A stretch of 64,000 nucleotides of DNA from Ostrinia nubilalis (taxonomy: Eukaryota > Arthropoda > Insecta > Lepidoptera > Crambidae), in assembly GCF_963855985.1 (NCBI RefSeq), contig NC_087098.1, positions 10,994,501-11,058,500 of the forward strand, read 5' to 3'. Under the pieces are notes generated by a model. That model was not told the DNA's origin. It did not search any database and was given only the letters and a program-made list of their open reading frames with translations. Below are positions 9,653 through 21,499 of this stretch, piece by piece. The translations under genes were made by a program, and so were the position numbers. The stretch's first letter is position 1. Each line of letters begins with the position of its first letter.

Positions 9653-9782
9653 GGCGTGCAGCGATGGCGAACAATGCATTTAGGTCTGGTCGCCATCGCT
9701 GCACGCCAGCTGATCGCGCTGTGATCGCGTTGGTTTGGCCGAACCCTAAGTCTAATCGCCATCACTGCACGCCGGCTGATCG
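9653..9782. repeat. Foldback sequence with a third repeated arm
   Basis: GGCGTGCAGCGATGGCGA (9653-9670) and its perfect reverse complement (9690-9707) are separated by 19 nt and continue imperfectly outward through GATCA. A third, nearly identical arm follows at about 9757-9782 in the orientation of the second. Small frames on both strands here only mirror the palindrome. It is GC-richer than its surroundings. Confidence 0.75.
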
Positions 9783-9934
9783 CTTGAGATTGCGTTGGTT
9801 TGGCTGGACCTATAAAGAAAGAAAGAACAGTTTTTATTTGGTCCAAAACTTATATCTAGGTGCTTTTATACGCTTTGTTGAAGAGTGGCCGGACCTGTGA
9901 AGCAACCAGGATAGGAACATTGTCTGAGCCAGGA

Positions 9935-10135
9935 GTTTCATAAGGCCTGGAAATTGCGCTGTGTTTCGCCGAGTGAGTGAGGATACCGGAGGCCCAATTG
10001 GGGGGGAATGGGATTTAAAAGGTTGGCAGCGCACTTGTGACTTCACTGATGTTGCGGGTGTACATGGGCGACGGCAATTGCTTACCTTCAGGTGATCCGT
10101 CTGCTCGTTTGCCTCCTATAACATAAAAAAAAAAA
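9935..10135 (+). repeat. 3' end of a lepidopteran non-LTR retrotransposon, copy 2
   Basis: Contains 'TTTCGCCGAGTGAGTGAGGA', 'GGAGGCCCAATTG', 'GGTGATCCGTCTGCTCGTTT' and a terminal run of A at 10126-10135. I recognise this order from abundant lepidopteran LINE tails. It is 5' truncated and has no coding capacity. Confidence 0.7.
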
Positions 10136-10139
10136 TGCA

Positions 10140-10780
10140 ATTTACTGGACAAATAGCGTCAACACTAGGATAGGCACTATATTCCAGTGGCAAGTACAAT
10201 CTGTGGAGGTCTGCGGAAGGTTGGTGTCCGGTCGATCAAGTACCACCTGAAAAGAATACAGTCAGTATTCCCTCATCGTACATACGAAAAGATGGCAACA
10301 GTTTTGAATCAGGTTGTTGCATTTTTAAACGTCTGACCATTACGAGTATGTCCTTTTGATTACAATAATCCTTAAAATACATAATATAAAAACTTGTGTC
10401 ATTCTTTAATTGGGGACACACCGATTGTTGCTTACTGCTCCAAAAGACGTATAGATACATACCTTGTCACGCTGGCAATACACGCATAAGCTGATAAATG
10501 AACTCATGCGGCTCTGAAAAGTTGAAAATTTATCACGATAACTACGATAACGATTCACTGAAGAGAGACAGAATTTAAAATGGATCTTGTACTCATAAAG
10601 ACCGATAATTTTACCACGTGATAAGTAATTATTGGGACGAATTTTTGATAAACACACAGTCTTACAGGGGTATTTAGTGGAAAAAGTAGTGGATTGGATA
10701 CTTAAATGACTGAACTAAGTTAATTTAATGACTTAATTACATCTAAATAAATGTATTAATATCGGTTTAAAATACAACAT
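10140..10780. other. Non-coding AT-rich DNA
   Basis: Two overlapping minus-strand frames of 74 and 83 codons have no recognisable motif. I see no gene or clear repeat here. Confidence 0.5.
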
Positions 10781-10784
10781 CGCC

Positions 10785-11046
10785 AAAAGTTTCGCAAAAT
10801 AATTACCAACTAGACTTGCACAAAGATATCTACGTAGAAAATAACGTATCAATTGTTATATATTATAATGCGAATAAAAGCTTCGTGGAAGAACTAGGCA
10901 TCTAGACTTGCACAACATAATGTGCACAAAAGTTTCGTGGAAAAACTACGCAACTGAACTTGCACTACGATACCCACCAAATAATATCCTAAAATAAGTA
11001 TGCAACAATAGATACAGGTAAATGTTTTTTAAAGTCTTCGTGGAAG
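10785..11046 (+). repeat. Degenerate spaced repeat (AAAAGTTTCGTGGAA...GACTTGCAC)
   Basis: A unit of about 45 bp with AAAAG(T/C)TTCG near its start and CTAGACTTGCAC near its end appears at 10785-10826, 10875-10920 and 10925-10972, with a partial fourth at 11027-11046 and a 'GGACTTGCATACTTC' echo near 11279. Spacings vary (about 90, 50, 100 bp). It may be a decayed tandem array or the inner part of an unidentified element. Confidence 0.5.
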
Positions 11047-11299
11047 ATGTATGTAAATATTAATATGCTATTATTCATACGGAACTTTATTAAACAATTA
11101 AATGCAAATATATTTACTTCGTTTTTCTTATGGAAATTTAGATATTTTAATGTTGCAATATTTTACATATTTGTACATAATTTCTTCATTTTTCAGAGAA
11201 AAATTATGAAAAAAATTGACAACATGTATTACTTCCTTCTCTATTTTTTAGTGCAATAAAAAAAATATCGCACAAGTGGACTTGCATACTTCTTCCAGG

Positions 11300-12140
11300 G
11301 GGGGTGCGATATGCATGTACCTATTTGATACGAGTAATAAACTGTCAGAAACTGATATCGAAATTAATAATCACGTCAAGTTCGAATTAAAATTAAGGAG
11401 GTATTTATTCATCAGTGATATAATAAAATAATACGTAATTAAAAACTTCAACAGAGGATTTTAAAACCCATTACCAAGTTAAACAACGAGAACAGAAGTC
11501 AAGCTCGCTAATTTTGAATATTCAAATTAGCAGCTTCATCAGCTTAAACCAGTCTCAATAACACAAAAAAGCAAAGACAAATTGCGATCCATTAACCATA
11601 AAACAGCTGTAACTGATATCGACGAGACAAAACATCGATAAACAAATGAGTGCGAGGGAGTCAGATAGAAAAGTCAAATGAGTTGACCCAAAGATTCTTG
11701 GGCGCAATCAGCGTGCGAAGTGAAGCATGTTGGTCCTGTCAGTCTTGTTAAGGCGATATTTGAGATAGATTCAATTAGGTCTACCTACATCATCGCTCTG
11801 AATAGCATGACGGAGCACTCTTGGGTATGACAACATTCGTTACTAGGAAGTCAGTGGCCTAACGACTGATTGTTATGACCATAATACAGCGTAAGTAGTG
11901 CACGTGTCATTGAAATCGATACCAATAAATGCATCGATACTAAATTGTGGGCGAAGTCATAGCTCTAGAGAAGCAACTTTATTTACTTATGTAATTCAAT
12001 TCGTTGTTTGCGGGTTCGAATAATTGCCATGAACGTTTATACGAACAGTCATCAGTAGGTATGCCGATCGTTATCTAGTCGCTACTGTTACTACACCAAT
12101 TATTTAGCGCTACTGAACAGAGCTTAAAAAATTAACAACT
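11300..12140. other. Non-coding DNA
   Basis: AT-rich, stop codons in all frames. 'TCGCTAATTTTGAATATTCAAATTAGC' near 11507-11533 contains a palindrome with GAATATTC at its centre. No gene or RNA gene recognised. Confidence 0.5.
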
Positions 12141-12262
12141 TAGGCTGAGTTGCACCACCTAACTTTGACCGTAACGTCAACGATAACCGGTGTTTTTGTA
12201 TGGAGTTTGACAGATTTTTGACGTGTGTCAAAGTTAAAGCAAGATGGTGTAACCCAGCCTTA
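12141..12262. mobile_element. MITE (AAGGCTGGGTTGCACCA family), copy 1
   Basis: About 120 bp. The left end TAGGCTGAGTTGCACCACCT is an imperfect inverted copy of the right end AAGATGGTGTAACCCAGCCT. The central block includes 'ACCGGTG', 'TGTATGGAGTTTGACAGA' and 'TTTTTGACG'. Further copies lie at 12719, 22851, 38616, 38934 and 47756, in both orientations. It has no coding capacity and is a non-autonomous DNA transposon. Confidence 0.8.
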
Positions 12263-12718
12263 GTCTAGCATTCATTAGAAGTCTAATTTTAAACTGCAAA
12301 ATTAATCTACTCGAAACATATCAATTAATCATCCAATAAGTTGAAGCCAACGCATTTGTAAAGCTCATGTCTTCCATTACTAAACCTTTTAGAGCGTAAC
12401 TCTTCAACCGTAAAAAACTGAACATAGATAAATGAATGTTTGAACAAAAATACAGCCAAGCAAGATTTGTTCCCGAAATACCCGTGGTAAGGAGACACAT
12501 TTTTAGTCGCTCGGTCAGATATGATTTAATGGAGTGGCGAGATGTTCGTTAACATTAATAAATTCAGGACCCCTACCATGGTTTCAATCCGTAAGGAATA
12601 TTTTTATCGAGATTTTAATTGAAAATATATTTTTTGTATTTTCCTTTTCAATCAGAAAGTGATGATAGCCATGGATTAAGGTACATGCTTACGTTTTCAA
12701 TTTCAATTCGTTAAACGC
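12263..12718. other. Non-coding DNA between two MITE copies
   Basis: No long frame and no repeat recognised. Confidence 0.5.
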
Positions 12719-12842
12719 TAAGGCTGAGTTGCACCAACTTACTTTGACCGTAACTTTAACAATAACCGGTGCTTTTTGTATGGAGTTTGACAGATTTTTG
12801 ACGTTTGTCAAAGTTAAAGTAAGATGGTGCAACCCAGCCTAA
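12719..12842. mobile_element. MITE (AAGGCTGGGTTGCACCA family), copy 2
   Basis: Closely matches copy 1, including the central TGTATGGAGTTTGACAGATT. It ends AGATGGTGCAACCCAGCCTA. Same orientation as copy 1, about 580 bp away. Confidence 0.8.
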
Positions 12843-14359
12843 GTAGTATAGTTGCGAACATCTCTTGCTTTGTACAGATAACAGCACATCAATATAAACG
12901 CTGGCATCTTACGTTTTGATAGGTGCAGTTTTGCAACAAAAATATATTTTGTTATCGTAATGACGAAATCTACAGATGATTTTCTCTGGTCTCTACCAGG
13001 CACAATAGAATCTATCCTCTAAGTCTGTCATCAAAATAATATACTTCGACAGACACAAATAATTCTATGATAATGTAATTAGTATCGGCAATTGTTGACA
13101 TGTATTAAAACAAACTAGATCGGTCTTCGCTTGCAATCTAAACTCACAACGTCACATAGTAGGGGCCACTCCTTCCTTACCAGACGGTTTTAACTTTCCT
13201 TCGGCACTTCGTTAGTCGTGTTTGTATTTATTTAAAGCGTGATAAGTTATCCCAGCGACTGGGGAACAGGATATGTTCCGGCAAAGTCTCAGAATTCATT
13301 TGCCATTTCCACGCCTAATCTAGATCGTTTCGTGTACTCGTTTGTAGTTCCTGTGAGCGGTATATGTAGCAATTTCTGTCAAACTTGTTAAGTGAATGAG
13401 TTGTTGGATACAAGCTTTGTAAAAATGGTTGTTACAGCCTTGACAGACGAGCCAAGATGACAGGTTTTAGACGAGGACTCTATACTAAAAACTTTAAAAG
13501 ATTTTTCTCATTTATCCCGACCGGGAAGCATGAGACCAAGTAGATATTGAAAATCAAAAAGCTACTGTGCCATTGAGTGCTTTACCATGGTACTATTACT
13601 TATTCTGTGGCTTTACGTAAGAAGGTATACTATATAGGATATGCGATTAAATTATTTAAGGTATACTTATTAAATGGTTTGGACAAATGTCAGAAACTTA
13701 TTTAATTAAAACGAATATACGAAAACAAAAGTTGATGTCAAATTGCCTCACACTAAATATAATAACTTATCCATATATTTAAACCATGTCTAATCATAAT
13801 CTCATAAAATATTTCACTCAAACTTACCACATTCCACACTTGGTGAAATGCATACACTCGCTACTCCCTATAAAATATGCGGACGTATTCGATTTAGTCT
13901 GAGGTTTCAAAAGTGACTGAATATTTTACAACATTCGACACCAGGCTGCTTTCAATTTAGCCGTAATATAAATATAAATATGGTCGTCACGGTTTATTTT
14001 AGAAATATGCGTTAAGTATTGAACCTGGGTCGAAGCCGAGTGAAGAAAGAAATTGAATTTGTAACCGAAGCCCGCGGTCGTAAAGGGCTATTATTATAGG
14101 TATTTCCTTTGTTTTATAATAATATACCGGGGCAAGGCAAATATTGTACGTAGCATTGGGTAGGTGCTGACTGAAAGCTGTTGAATACAAAACTTGTTGC
14201 TGTGAATATTTTATATTAAGGTGTAAATTGACGGATATGGTTGTCCATTTTCTTTTGCAGGTTTCGTGTTTGCTATTGAGAAAACTGGTGGTTAAATTGT
14301 AGAGTGTTAGTTCAACATCCATGGTATGTTTAGCTATCAAGTCAGGCATTTTTTTATTA
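12843..14359. other. Non-coding DNA
   Basis: The longest frame is a 130-codon minus-strand one at 13999-14391. It shows no domain, signal peptide or splice context and its start reaches into the next dispersed repeat, so I treat it as chance. No gene supported. Confidence 0.5.
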
Positions 14360-14602
14360 ACTAGCTTACCCGGCGAACTTCGTACCACCAATAAAAGGTT
14401 AAAGGATAATATCTTCTATTATAATTATAAAGGTTATCTATAGCCTACATAGAGAAATTATTAAGTTCTCTAAGATAGCCTATGTTCATCAAGGTTAAGT
14501 TAAAGATTCTAATGGTGATTTTTTTTTTAATCGGTCCAGTGGTTCGAAGCCTATTCAATACAAACAGATAGGTAATCTAATCTCTCTTTAGATTAGTGTA
14601 GA
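14360..14602 (+). repeat. Dispersed repeat (CCGGCGAACTTCGTACC type)
   Basis: Begins ACTAGCTTACCCGGCGAACT and ends with 'CAATACAAACAGATAGGTA' followed by 'TTTAGATTAGTGTAGA'. I recognise this combination from a repeat family common in insect genomes, but I cannot say which class it is. No coding capacity. Confidence 0.6.
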
Positions 14603-15812
14603 TCTAGAATTTTAAATAGAGCTTTAGGGAAATGATGCGATCATTTTAGAGACTCATTATTTAAATATTAAAAATACAAACTCATATTTTTTCTAACAAC
14701 TAATCACATAGTCAACAACCTATATCCTCAATACCGATATAGGAAGGACAAGAATTCCTGATCCCTACTCAAAATGGCCGACACAAAATGTCGCCGGGCA
14801 TTAATTAGTGCGATTAGTCCATCCGTGATTGAGGGTAGGGCGTGCCTGACCTGTTTGTCGGGCATTTGCGTTTGTAATTAAAAGTACACACGCCGCGCAA
14901 ATGGAATGCGTTCAGACACTTGCATTATTTAGATTGCTGGTTTGGGAATAGGTAAAGTAGGTTTCTTTTATTGAATGGGCTGTAAAATAGGATATGTTTA
15001 CTGGTGAGCTAATAATATTAACGTTTGAAATGGCTCGTTTGGATGATTATGAACAAAAACTATTTTTTAAAGATTATTAGTAATTTGTTAGTACTAAGAT
15101 TTTTAGTAATTTAAATACATACTAAGAAAATATCGATAGAGTGCCTACTTTGCAAATGATATTCTATTGACATAAATCAGTACAGTTGTACTAATGAACG
15201 AAGTTTCGTTGGGTAAAAAATAATGCTATCCACCCACTGCATTTAAATAAATTGACAATGTATTTTAATGAATACAAATTTAAATGTTAGGGATGAGGTC
15301 GTATGCGTATTTCATGTATAATATAAAATTTACCTTATTATGACACAGTTCTTGTTATAGGTACTTACAAAAATATCCGACTAAACTGCAGTTCTAATAA
15401 GACCGTAACTAACAAAACAAAACCAAACTCCCCAATAAGATCAATCACCACGCGTAACACTCCAATAAGACAATGCATTTTCTTCACGAACGTAAGGAAT
15501 TTGCAGTCAACACCAAAGCAGTATCGAGTGACTTGGGGCTCCTTTGAAACGGGACTCTGACGGATTTGGGGATGATCAAGAGGACGTTTGGGAGTCGAGT
15601 GGACCCTCAACCGAATTAGCAGTTAGCTTCTTATTACACAAGGAGGAACGGTCAAGGGAGTATGTAAACAAAGGAGGATTGCTCAAGTTAAAGGTTAAGA
15701 GGCTTGAGATTGAGGGCTTTTTTGTTCGGTATACGAGATTTACTAAAACATCGACCTTTTGAACAGTACTGAGAGAATTATTAGATTATAATGACAAAAC
15801 AAATATGAATAG
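14603..15812. other. Non-coding DNA with a GC-richer block
   Basis: The block at about 14770-14920 is GC-richer and contains TTAATTAG, a homeodomain-type core. Short overlapping frames on both strands at 15365-15762 have no recognised domain. No gene supported. Confidence 0.45.
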
Positions 15813-15958
15813 CACCCGTATTCACAAAGATTACTATGAGGACGCACAGGGTCCCAAAAACTTATTCATAGACAATACTTGAGTGGCGGAGTGACACGTC
15901 ATGACCTCGCATAGCGTTGCTGCTTCACTTATGCAAGCATCGTTTGTGAATACGGGTG
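15813..15958. mobile_element. MITE (CGTATTCACAAA family), copy 1
   Basis: 146 bp with terminal inverted repeats CACCCGTATTCACAAA and TTTGTGAATACGGGTG, a perfect 16-bp match. The same family recurs at 63593-63734 in the opposite orientation, where 'GCATAAGTGAAGCAGCAA' is shared inside. Confidence 0.85.
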
Positions 15959-17590
15959 TAAAACTCTTATAATGACGAAAAAAGTTCCTGAAATCTAGCA
16001 GGATTTGAACACCAGATCACGCGGCCGTCATTATTTCCATGATTTAATTAATCATCGCAAACATTAATGAAACGGATTTAAAACATTTTCAAATTCTCAC
16101 ATACTTTTCTTGAACGTCTATTACAGTAGGTACATATTTTAAACTTACTCCTTAATTTTCTGAGTCACGTGAGGTAAACTGATATAGGATCTTAATAATT
16201 ATGTGCGTAACGCAACTCTCGACTAAATAGAAACCCGAATAATTAAGCAACTTTTAATTATTTCTACCGGGGTAGATAACTCATTGATTTATTGATACAC
16301 CCAGTATCAAACGTACGTAGTCGCAAACTTCTGTAGCTATTGACTCTTATCTCTATAAGAATAAGATCCATAAAGCCACAAATTTGTGTCTCTACATTCA
16401 AGTGAGACTGTATGAAGCGATGTCTCTAGTCTTGATAGCGTTGAAATTTATTATGTTTGTTGATAAAAGCATTATAATTGTTTGTTCCGACGTTTAAATC
16501 GTGCCCAAAATGCATAAATGCGTTGTTCCAATGAATTATTGTCTTAGGAAATTGATCGTGATTTATAACTCAATTTTGTTTCTCTAATTGTATGGGATGA
16601 ACGAAACTTTAATCAGGCAGGGTAAGATGCATGCATATATCACTATGCGTAAACATATTTTCCTACAGTGAAAGATTTATTTGTAAGTTTTTGGGTCAAC
16701 ATAACTGTTGAGCTGTTAGATTGTCACATATTTAATTTCTGATTTACATTTATTAACTGTCGATGCCTTAGTTTTAACCTGTTTTAACCTAGAATGTTAT
16801 GACTTAGTGATAAAATTATAGTTAGGTTAATTCAGCGGATAAAACAAATAAAAGTTAGAAAAGAAGCAAAATTAGTTTTGCCAAAACATCTACGCCTGAC
16901 GCTGTGACTTTTTTTGTACTACCCCCAACTTCTACGATTTTCTATGAATACCATTATGTTTGTTTTATGTTCCAATAAGCGATTTTTTGTAATTCTTAAT
17001 GAGAATAAAGATCTTAAACCATAAAAGTATATTAGCAAAAGTTTTCCGTATTTAATTAAACTCATTTTATTGCGAAGTTAAATAAAATATCGCGGTTCTC
17101 ATTTAAATTGTTAAATTACGCAGTTTTGTCCTATGAATTTTATTTCGCAACAACAATTTTAGCCTCAGTTTCTTATTAAATACAGCTTAATGGTCTCTAA
17201 GAGCTAACCGTCGGATATATCCCGAGAAGTCCGAGGGCATAATGTCTTAATGGAGCAAGTTTGTCTCAAACAGCTGTCTGGAGAACACTATTCTTCATTA
17301 GAAGATGAGAGCCAAATTATTCTTTAGGTCACTTTGGTGCTATTTAAGTTAATTTAATTCTAACTTCGCTCGCTTCTCACGTACTTGCTCCGTGACTCTC
17401 ACTCACCTATAAGTTAAGGTTCTTGTAATGTAATTATTAATTAAGTAATCTGACTTTATTAAAATGTGAATTTTATTTTACACGAAGGAGTAAATTCCTC
17501 ATAATTAACAAGATAATGGATTAAGTACTTACCTCCTGTGAAAATTTTCAATGACTTTAATAAATCGAAATAAGGTAAGACCGATTTAGG
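15959..17590. other. Non-coding AT-rich DNA
   Basis: No frame above 60 codons was noted. The block at about 17200-17340 is somewhat GC-richer. No gene or repeat recognised. Confidence 0.5.
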
Positions 17591-17599
17591 AAAAAATTT

Positions 17600-17760
17600 T
17601 ATCCTCAAATAGTTGCTAAAAATTTGACAGCAAAACCTTAATCCAATTGTAAAAAAGTGGCCAAAAAATTGTCAACAAAACCTTAATCCAATTGTAACAA
17701 AGACGACGTGTTGCGACGTTCAGCTATTTTGGTTATCACGAACTATGTAGTTAATCAAGT
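17600..17760. repeat. Decayed MITE with an internal tandem duplication
   Basis: 'CAAAACCTTAATCCAATTGTAA' occurs twice, at about 17632-17653 and 17677-17698, next to 'GTGGCCAAAA' and 'AAAGACGACGTGTTGCGA'. The latter parts match the MITE at 51921-52055, where 'GTGGCCAAAATGTTGAAGC' and 'AAAGACGTGTTGCGAAC' occur in the same order. This is an older copy in which one segment was duplicated. Confidence 0.6.
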
Positions 17761-17764
17761 AAGA

Positions 17765-19610
17765 TAAGTACTCATGTGCCATCCTATTTTAGTTGTAATA
17801 GGGGAGAGTTTACACCAAGAAAGAATAAATCTGATGTGCTTCTGATGACTCTACACAATGCCTTCTCCATGAAATCATAGTTCGGTGGCATGACGTGTAT
17901 TTAGTTTAACGGTTGCTCAATAGATGGCATTACTTGTTGAAGATGAGTATTGAAATAATAATTGTTAACTTTTAAAAACTGTTGGCATTGGCATATTAAT
18001 TTAATTTAATCTCAATAATTTCAAACATTGAAATTGAGTTAAGTTCACAACTGATATGTTACATAATCAGATTACATTTTATATTAAGTGCAAAATAACG
18101 CTAAATACATTTCATAAGATGTCATAGTTAAAAAGTCGCCACATTTAAAAAGTGATATATTTAAAAAACTCCTCGTGTTATTATCTCGATAGCGGTCCTG
18201 GGTTCGATTCCCTCAGAATAATTGTAAATTTATTTTTAGCATTATTAATTAACCAATTTATCAACCACTATTTTTAGTTTTAACCAACTAACATAATTCA
18301 CCAAGCAAATAATGATTAGCTTATAGTGCTCATTAAATCATAAAAGCAAATAATATAAATCTTATAATGAAATGCCAAAAAATCGTGATTTTATATTTAT
18401 GTTACTTTTGCATTACTCAATTTAAATATTTGATAGGATGTAATTTATTGATAGTGGCCGGTACCTATAATAGCTTCTCGATTGAGGTTACCTATTCGAT
18501 ATTAATTTTGATTAGTAGCAATTAAAGTTATGACATAGGCAATTTAGTCATCATTATTCGGAAAAACATGAGTATTTCGTGTATGGGTTGACTTATTGAC
18601 TTTTTTCGAGATGATTTACCGGTGAGCCGGTTAGAAAATCAAATATTTATAAGTATAATTGCTTGGGTTAGAAAAAGCCGTGGGTTGAAGATGTGCTCAA
18701 ATATAATGGATGTCGTAGGTTTCGTATGTTTCTCTGATACAAGAAATTACTTAACGATTTTGTATATTATTCTCTTTTGTTTAAAATTTGTATTTCCAAT
18801 GATCATGATTCTGTCACACCATAAGTCTTTCTTCTCCATGAGAGTGTTTTCAATGGCTTTTATAACACGAAACTTACTTTATCACAGTTTAATCAGGCCA
18901 ATTTGTATGTGTGAATTTGGTAATCAAACGTTATAATCATCATACCTACTACTAAAATGTATATTAAAAATAAAATACGTAAACCACCATGCCCATTGCC
19001 CACCCAAAACAAAAACATCTTATCATATTTATTAATGTTTCCCTGACGACCAGTCATGTTACGGTGTTTCAAATAAGCATTTATTTGTTCTACAAATTCT
19101 GTTTTGACAGCGAACACAAAGGAACTTTTTGCTATAAAACCGTTTATCTGATCTCACAAAGCTGTATAAAAACCGCTAACTAGAACGGATCGTATACAAA
19201 GTATACATATCATAACGTTAACCCTTTAATTTGTAGCGTGTTTCGCACCGATGCCACATTATCATTATCTCACAATCTATTCTACGAAATTCGTTTCGAG
19301 TTGTATAGATTAGCAACGCGTTACCGCAAAAAAGGCTTGAGCAAACATAATGGACCACAAGGCAGTCCGACTATGACCCTAACTTGTAGGGCTGTCAAAT
19401 ATTTTTTTGGATTTTTTCTAATTATAACCATACAAATTACATGAAAATAGCTACTAGACTAGGTTGCTAAATGCTAAAAAAAACTCATAAAATATTTTAA
19501 CCGATTTCAAACAAAGGAGGAGGTTCTCAATTCGAGTGTATTTTTTCTATAATTTAATTTAATACAACGTGCTCCTTTTGTTTTCCGGAAATTTAAGGGG
19601 TATATTCTAT
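17765..19610. other. Non-coding DNA with a tRNA-like box B
   Basis: GGGTTCGATTCCC at about 18200-18212 matches an RNA polymerase III box B, but no acceptor stem or anticodon arm can be folded around it, so it is probably a SINE remnant. A 104-codon + strand frame (18622-18936) has a hydrophobic middle part but nothing else to support it. No gene called. Confidence 0.45.
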
Positions 19611-19619
19611 AAATAAAAA

Positions 19620-21480
19620 CTAGTGAGTCTAAGGAATATGTGTTCCTAAAAGCATATCGACACCTTCAGGTTCAATTGTCGTATAAACCATTTTGGCCAA
19701 ATCGAGTTATATATACCATTTTAATCAGAATTTTTTTCTCTATCGAGCTGTATATTCGAAATATTGAAATTCGCTAAAAAAATGTTTATACGCCCCAAAA
19801 AACTATAGCGTAAAAGATAAATAAATACCTTATAAACAGTGTAAAAACCGAACGCTTGTTTTTGGTATTTTTGCTAAGATGTATAAACCATACATTTTTT
19901 TAAGCCAGGACGTAAAACTCTCTCGTAATTGAAAATGGTTTTTACGCCTAAAGACATGGCGTTTTATGTCCAGATTCAACGTCGTAAGTCCACGTATTCA
20001 ATATGGTAATTATCTGTTTCATATTCATATTCATTTATTTATTGCATCACATATGTATGTATGTACAGTAAGTAAGTTTTTCTTATTTATAAAGTTAAAG
20101 AAAGTTGATTGTTTCTACTTTTAAAGATAATAACTAAATATATAAGGTAGCTTTCCAGGTCCAGTACATCCGTGAATAGTAATGATGACCGGGTCATGAA
20201 ATCGAAACTCTATTTAGTCCGTCAGACAGAGAATTAGAAAATTTAGACTCATACTTTAATTTTTTCCCATAATCGAAGAATTACTGTATTATATTGAGTT
20301 GAAATGTCGCGTGACGTCACTTTTGAGTAAAAATTCTACTCAAGCGTGACGTATCGCACCATTTCAACTCGATGTAGCACTGATATTATTAAATTATGAA
20401 AGAAAATAAAAAATATGAGTCTCATATTTTCTAATTATCTGTTTGACGGACAAATAATTGAAATTTTGTCATCTAGCCTATTGATCTCGACTAAATGTGA
20501 TGAATTCAAGACTTTTAAACAAAGAAAACAAGCCATAGTGTGCTCATTTTATACCCTTTTGAGATGCTCTGTAATAGTTTATTACTTTACAAGTACTCCA
20601 ACTTTTAATTGTTGCCAGTAGTGGTTACTTTTAGCTGTAATTTAAAGTTGGGTTTCTTGTAAAGATATAAATTCCTTAGAGAAATTCTCAAAAAATTACA
20701 AATCCTTCTCCTGAGCATACTGGGGCTCTTCTCTTCATGCAAAATTTATCATAACCAAACGAAATCAGAATCAGAGAACCAGGAAAGCTGTCTTAATGTT
20801 TTGCTGTAATTGTATTTTTTTGTTCAAAATTTATGGTGATTAGTTTTGTTTAGAATTATTAGAAATATTATTTGTTTTGCCATAATTTTCCTGAAAAATT
20901 GTAAAAAAAATGTTATTTTTCGTATGCAAGCAAATTTATTATTTCTACCTCAACCAAATATAGTTTTTACACTGTTAAATATCTTTGTGCAAATTCTCTA
21001 AACAACAAAAGCCTGGAAATAGTAAACAATACATTATTTACATACATAGTTTTAATAATACATTTGAATAAATCACTTTATCAATGGGTATATAAACCAA
21101 AAAAAATACATCTAATGGTCTTTAAGCCATCAATTTCAGTCTCGTGTTTACAAAAAATTCAAATACGACGTATAGAGTTATTTTTAGGTCAAATATAATG
21201 GGTCGTATAAACCACCGAGTGCCTTTTTCAATGACGTAACTCCAAGCTAACTTTAAAACTACTGAAGATGCCCATTTTTTAAATATTTAGACTTTTTCAT
21301 CGCAAAAATTGAAAAATGTTTTCTCTTGGACATTTTTTTATAACTTCTCAAATAAAAAAGTTACGAATTTTTTATTAAAAAAAAAATCGTTTTTTGGCTC
21401 TCCTGAAAAGTAGGGTTTTGGTTTATACGACAATTGAACCTGAAGGTATCGATATTTTTGCAGATATTGTGGATTCTAGA
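19620..21480. mobile_element. Inverted-repeat element, about 1.8 kb, non-coding
   Basis: 19654-19690 and 21419-21455 are inverted copies over 37 bp with one mismatch; weaker similarity continues outward by about 25 bp. The interior repeats the motif GTATAAACCA at about 19681, 19879 and 21213, plus a GTATATAAACC variant near 21090. No transposase frame is visible. This fits a large non-autonomous DNA transposon, or two fragments of one element in opposite orientation. A separate MITE is nested at 20212-20455. Confidence 0.6.
20212..20455. mobile_element. Foldback MITE with about 110-bp inverted arms
   Basis: The left arm starts ATTTAGTCCGTCAGACAGAG and the right arm ends TCTGTTTGACGGACAAAT. 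The arms continue through 'ATTAGAAAAT...AGACTCATA' and 'GAGTTGAAATG' to a short centre near 20330. The arms contain TGACGTCA and GTGACGTA type sequences. The element is nested in the larger 19.6-21.5 kb element and so is younger than it. Confidence 0.8.
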
Positions 21481-21499
21481 TTTAGAAGATACCTAGTTG

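Noticed and set aside
13999..14391. 130-codon minus-strand frame
   Set aside because: The longest frame outside the LTR elements, but without domain, splice context or compositional support, and its start lies in a dispersed repeat.
18199..18213. Possible tRNA gene (GGGTTCGATTCCC)
   Set aside because: Only box B is present. No acceptor, D or anticodon arm can be folded.
18622..18936. 104-codon + strand frame with hydrophobic segments
   Set aside because: Hydrophobic runs are expected from T-rich DNA. No signal peptide, domain or homologue recognised.
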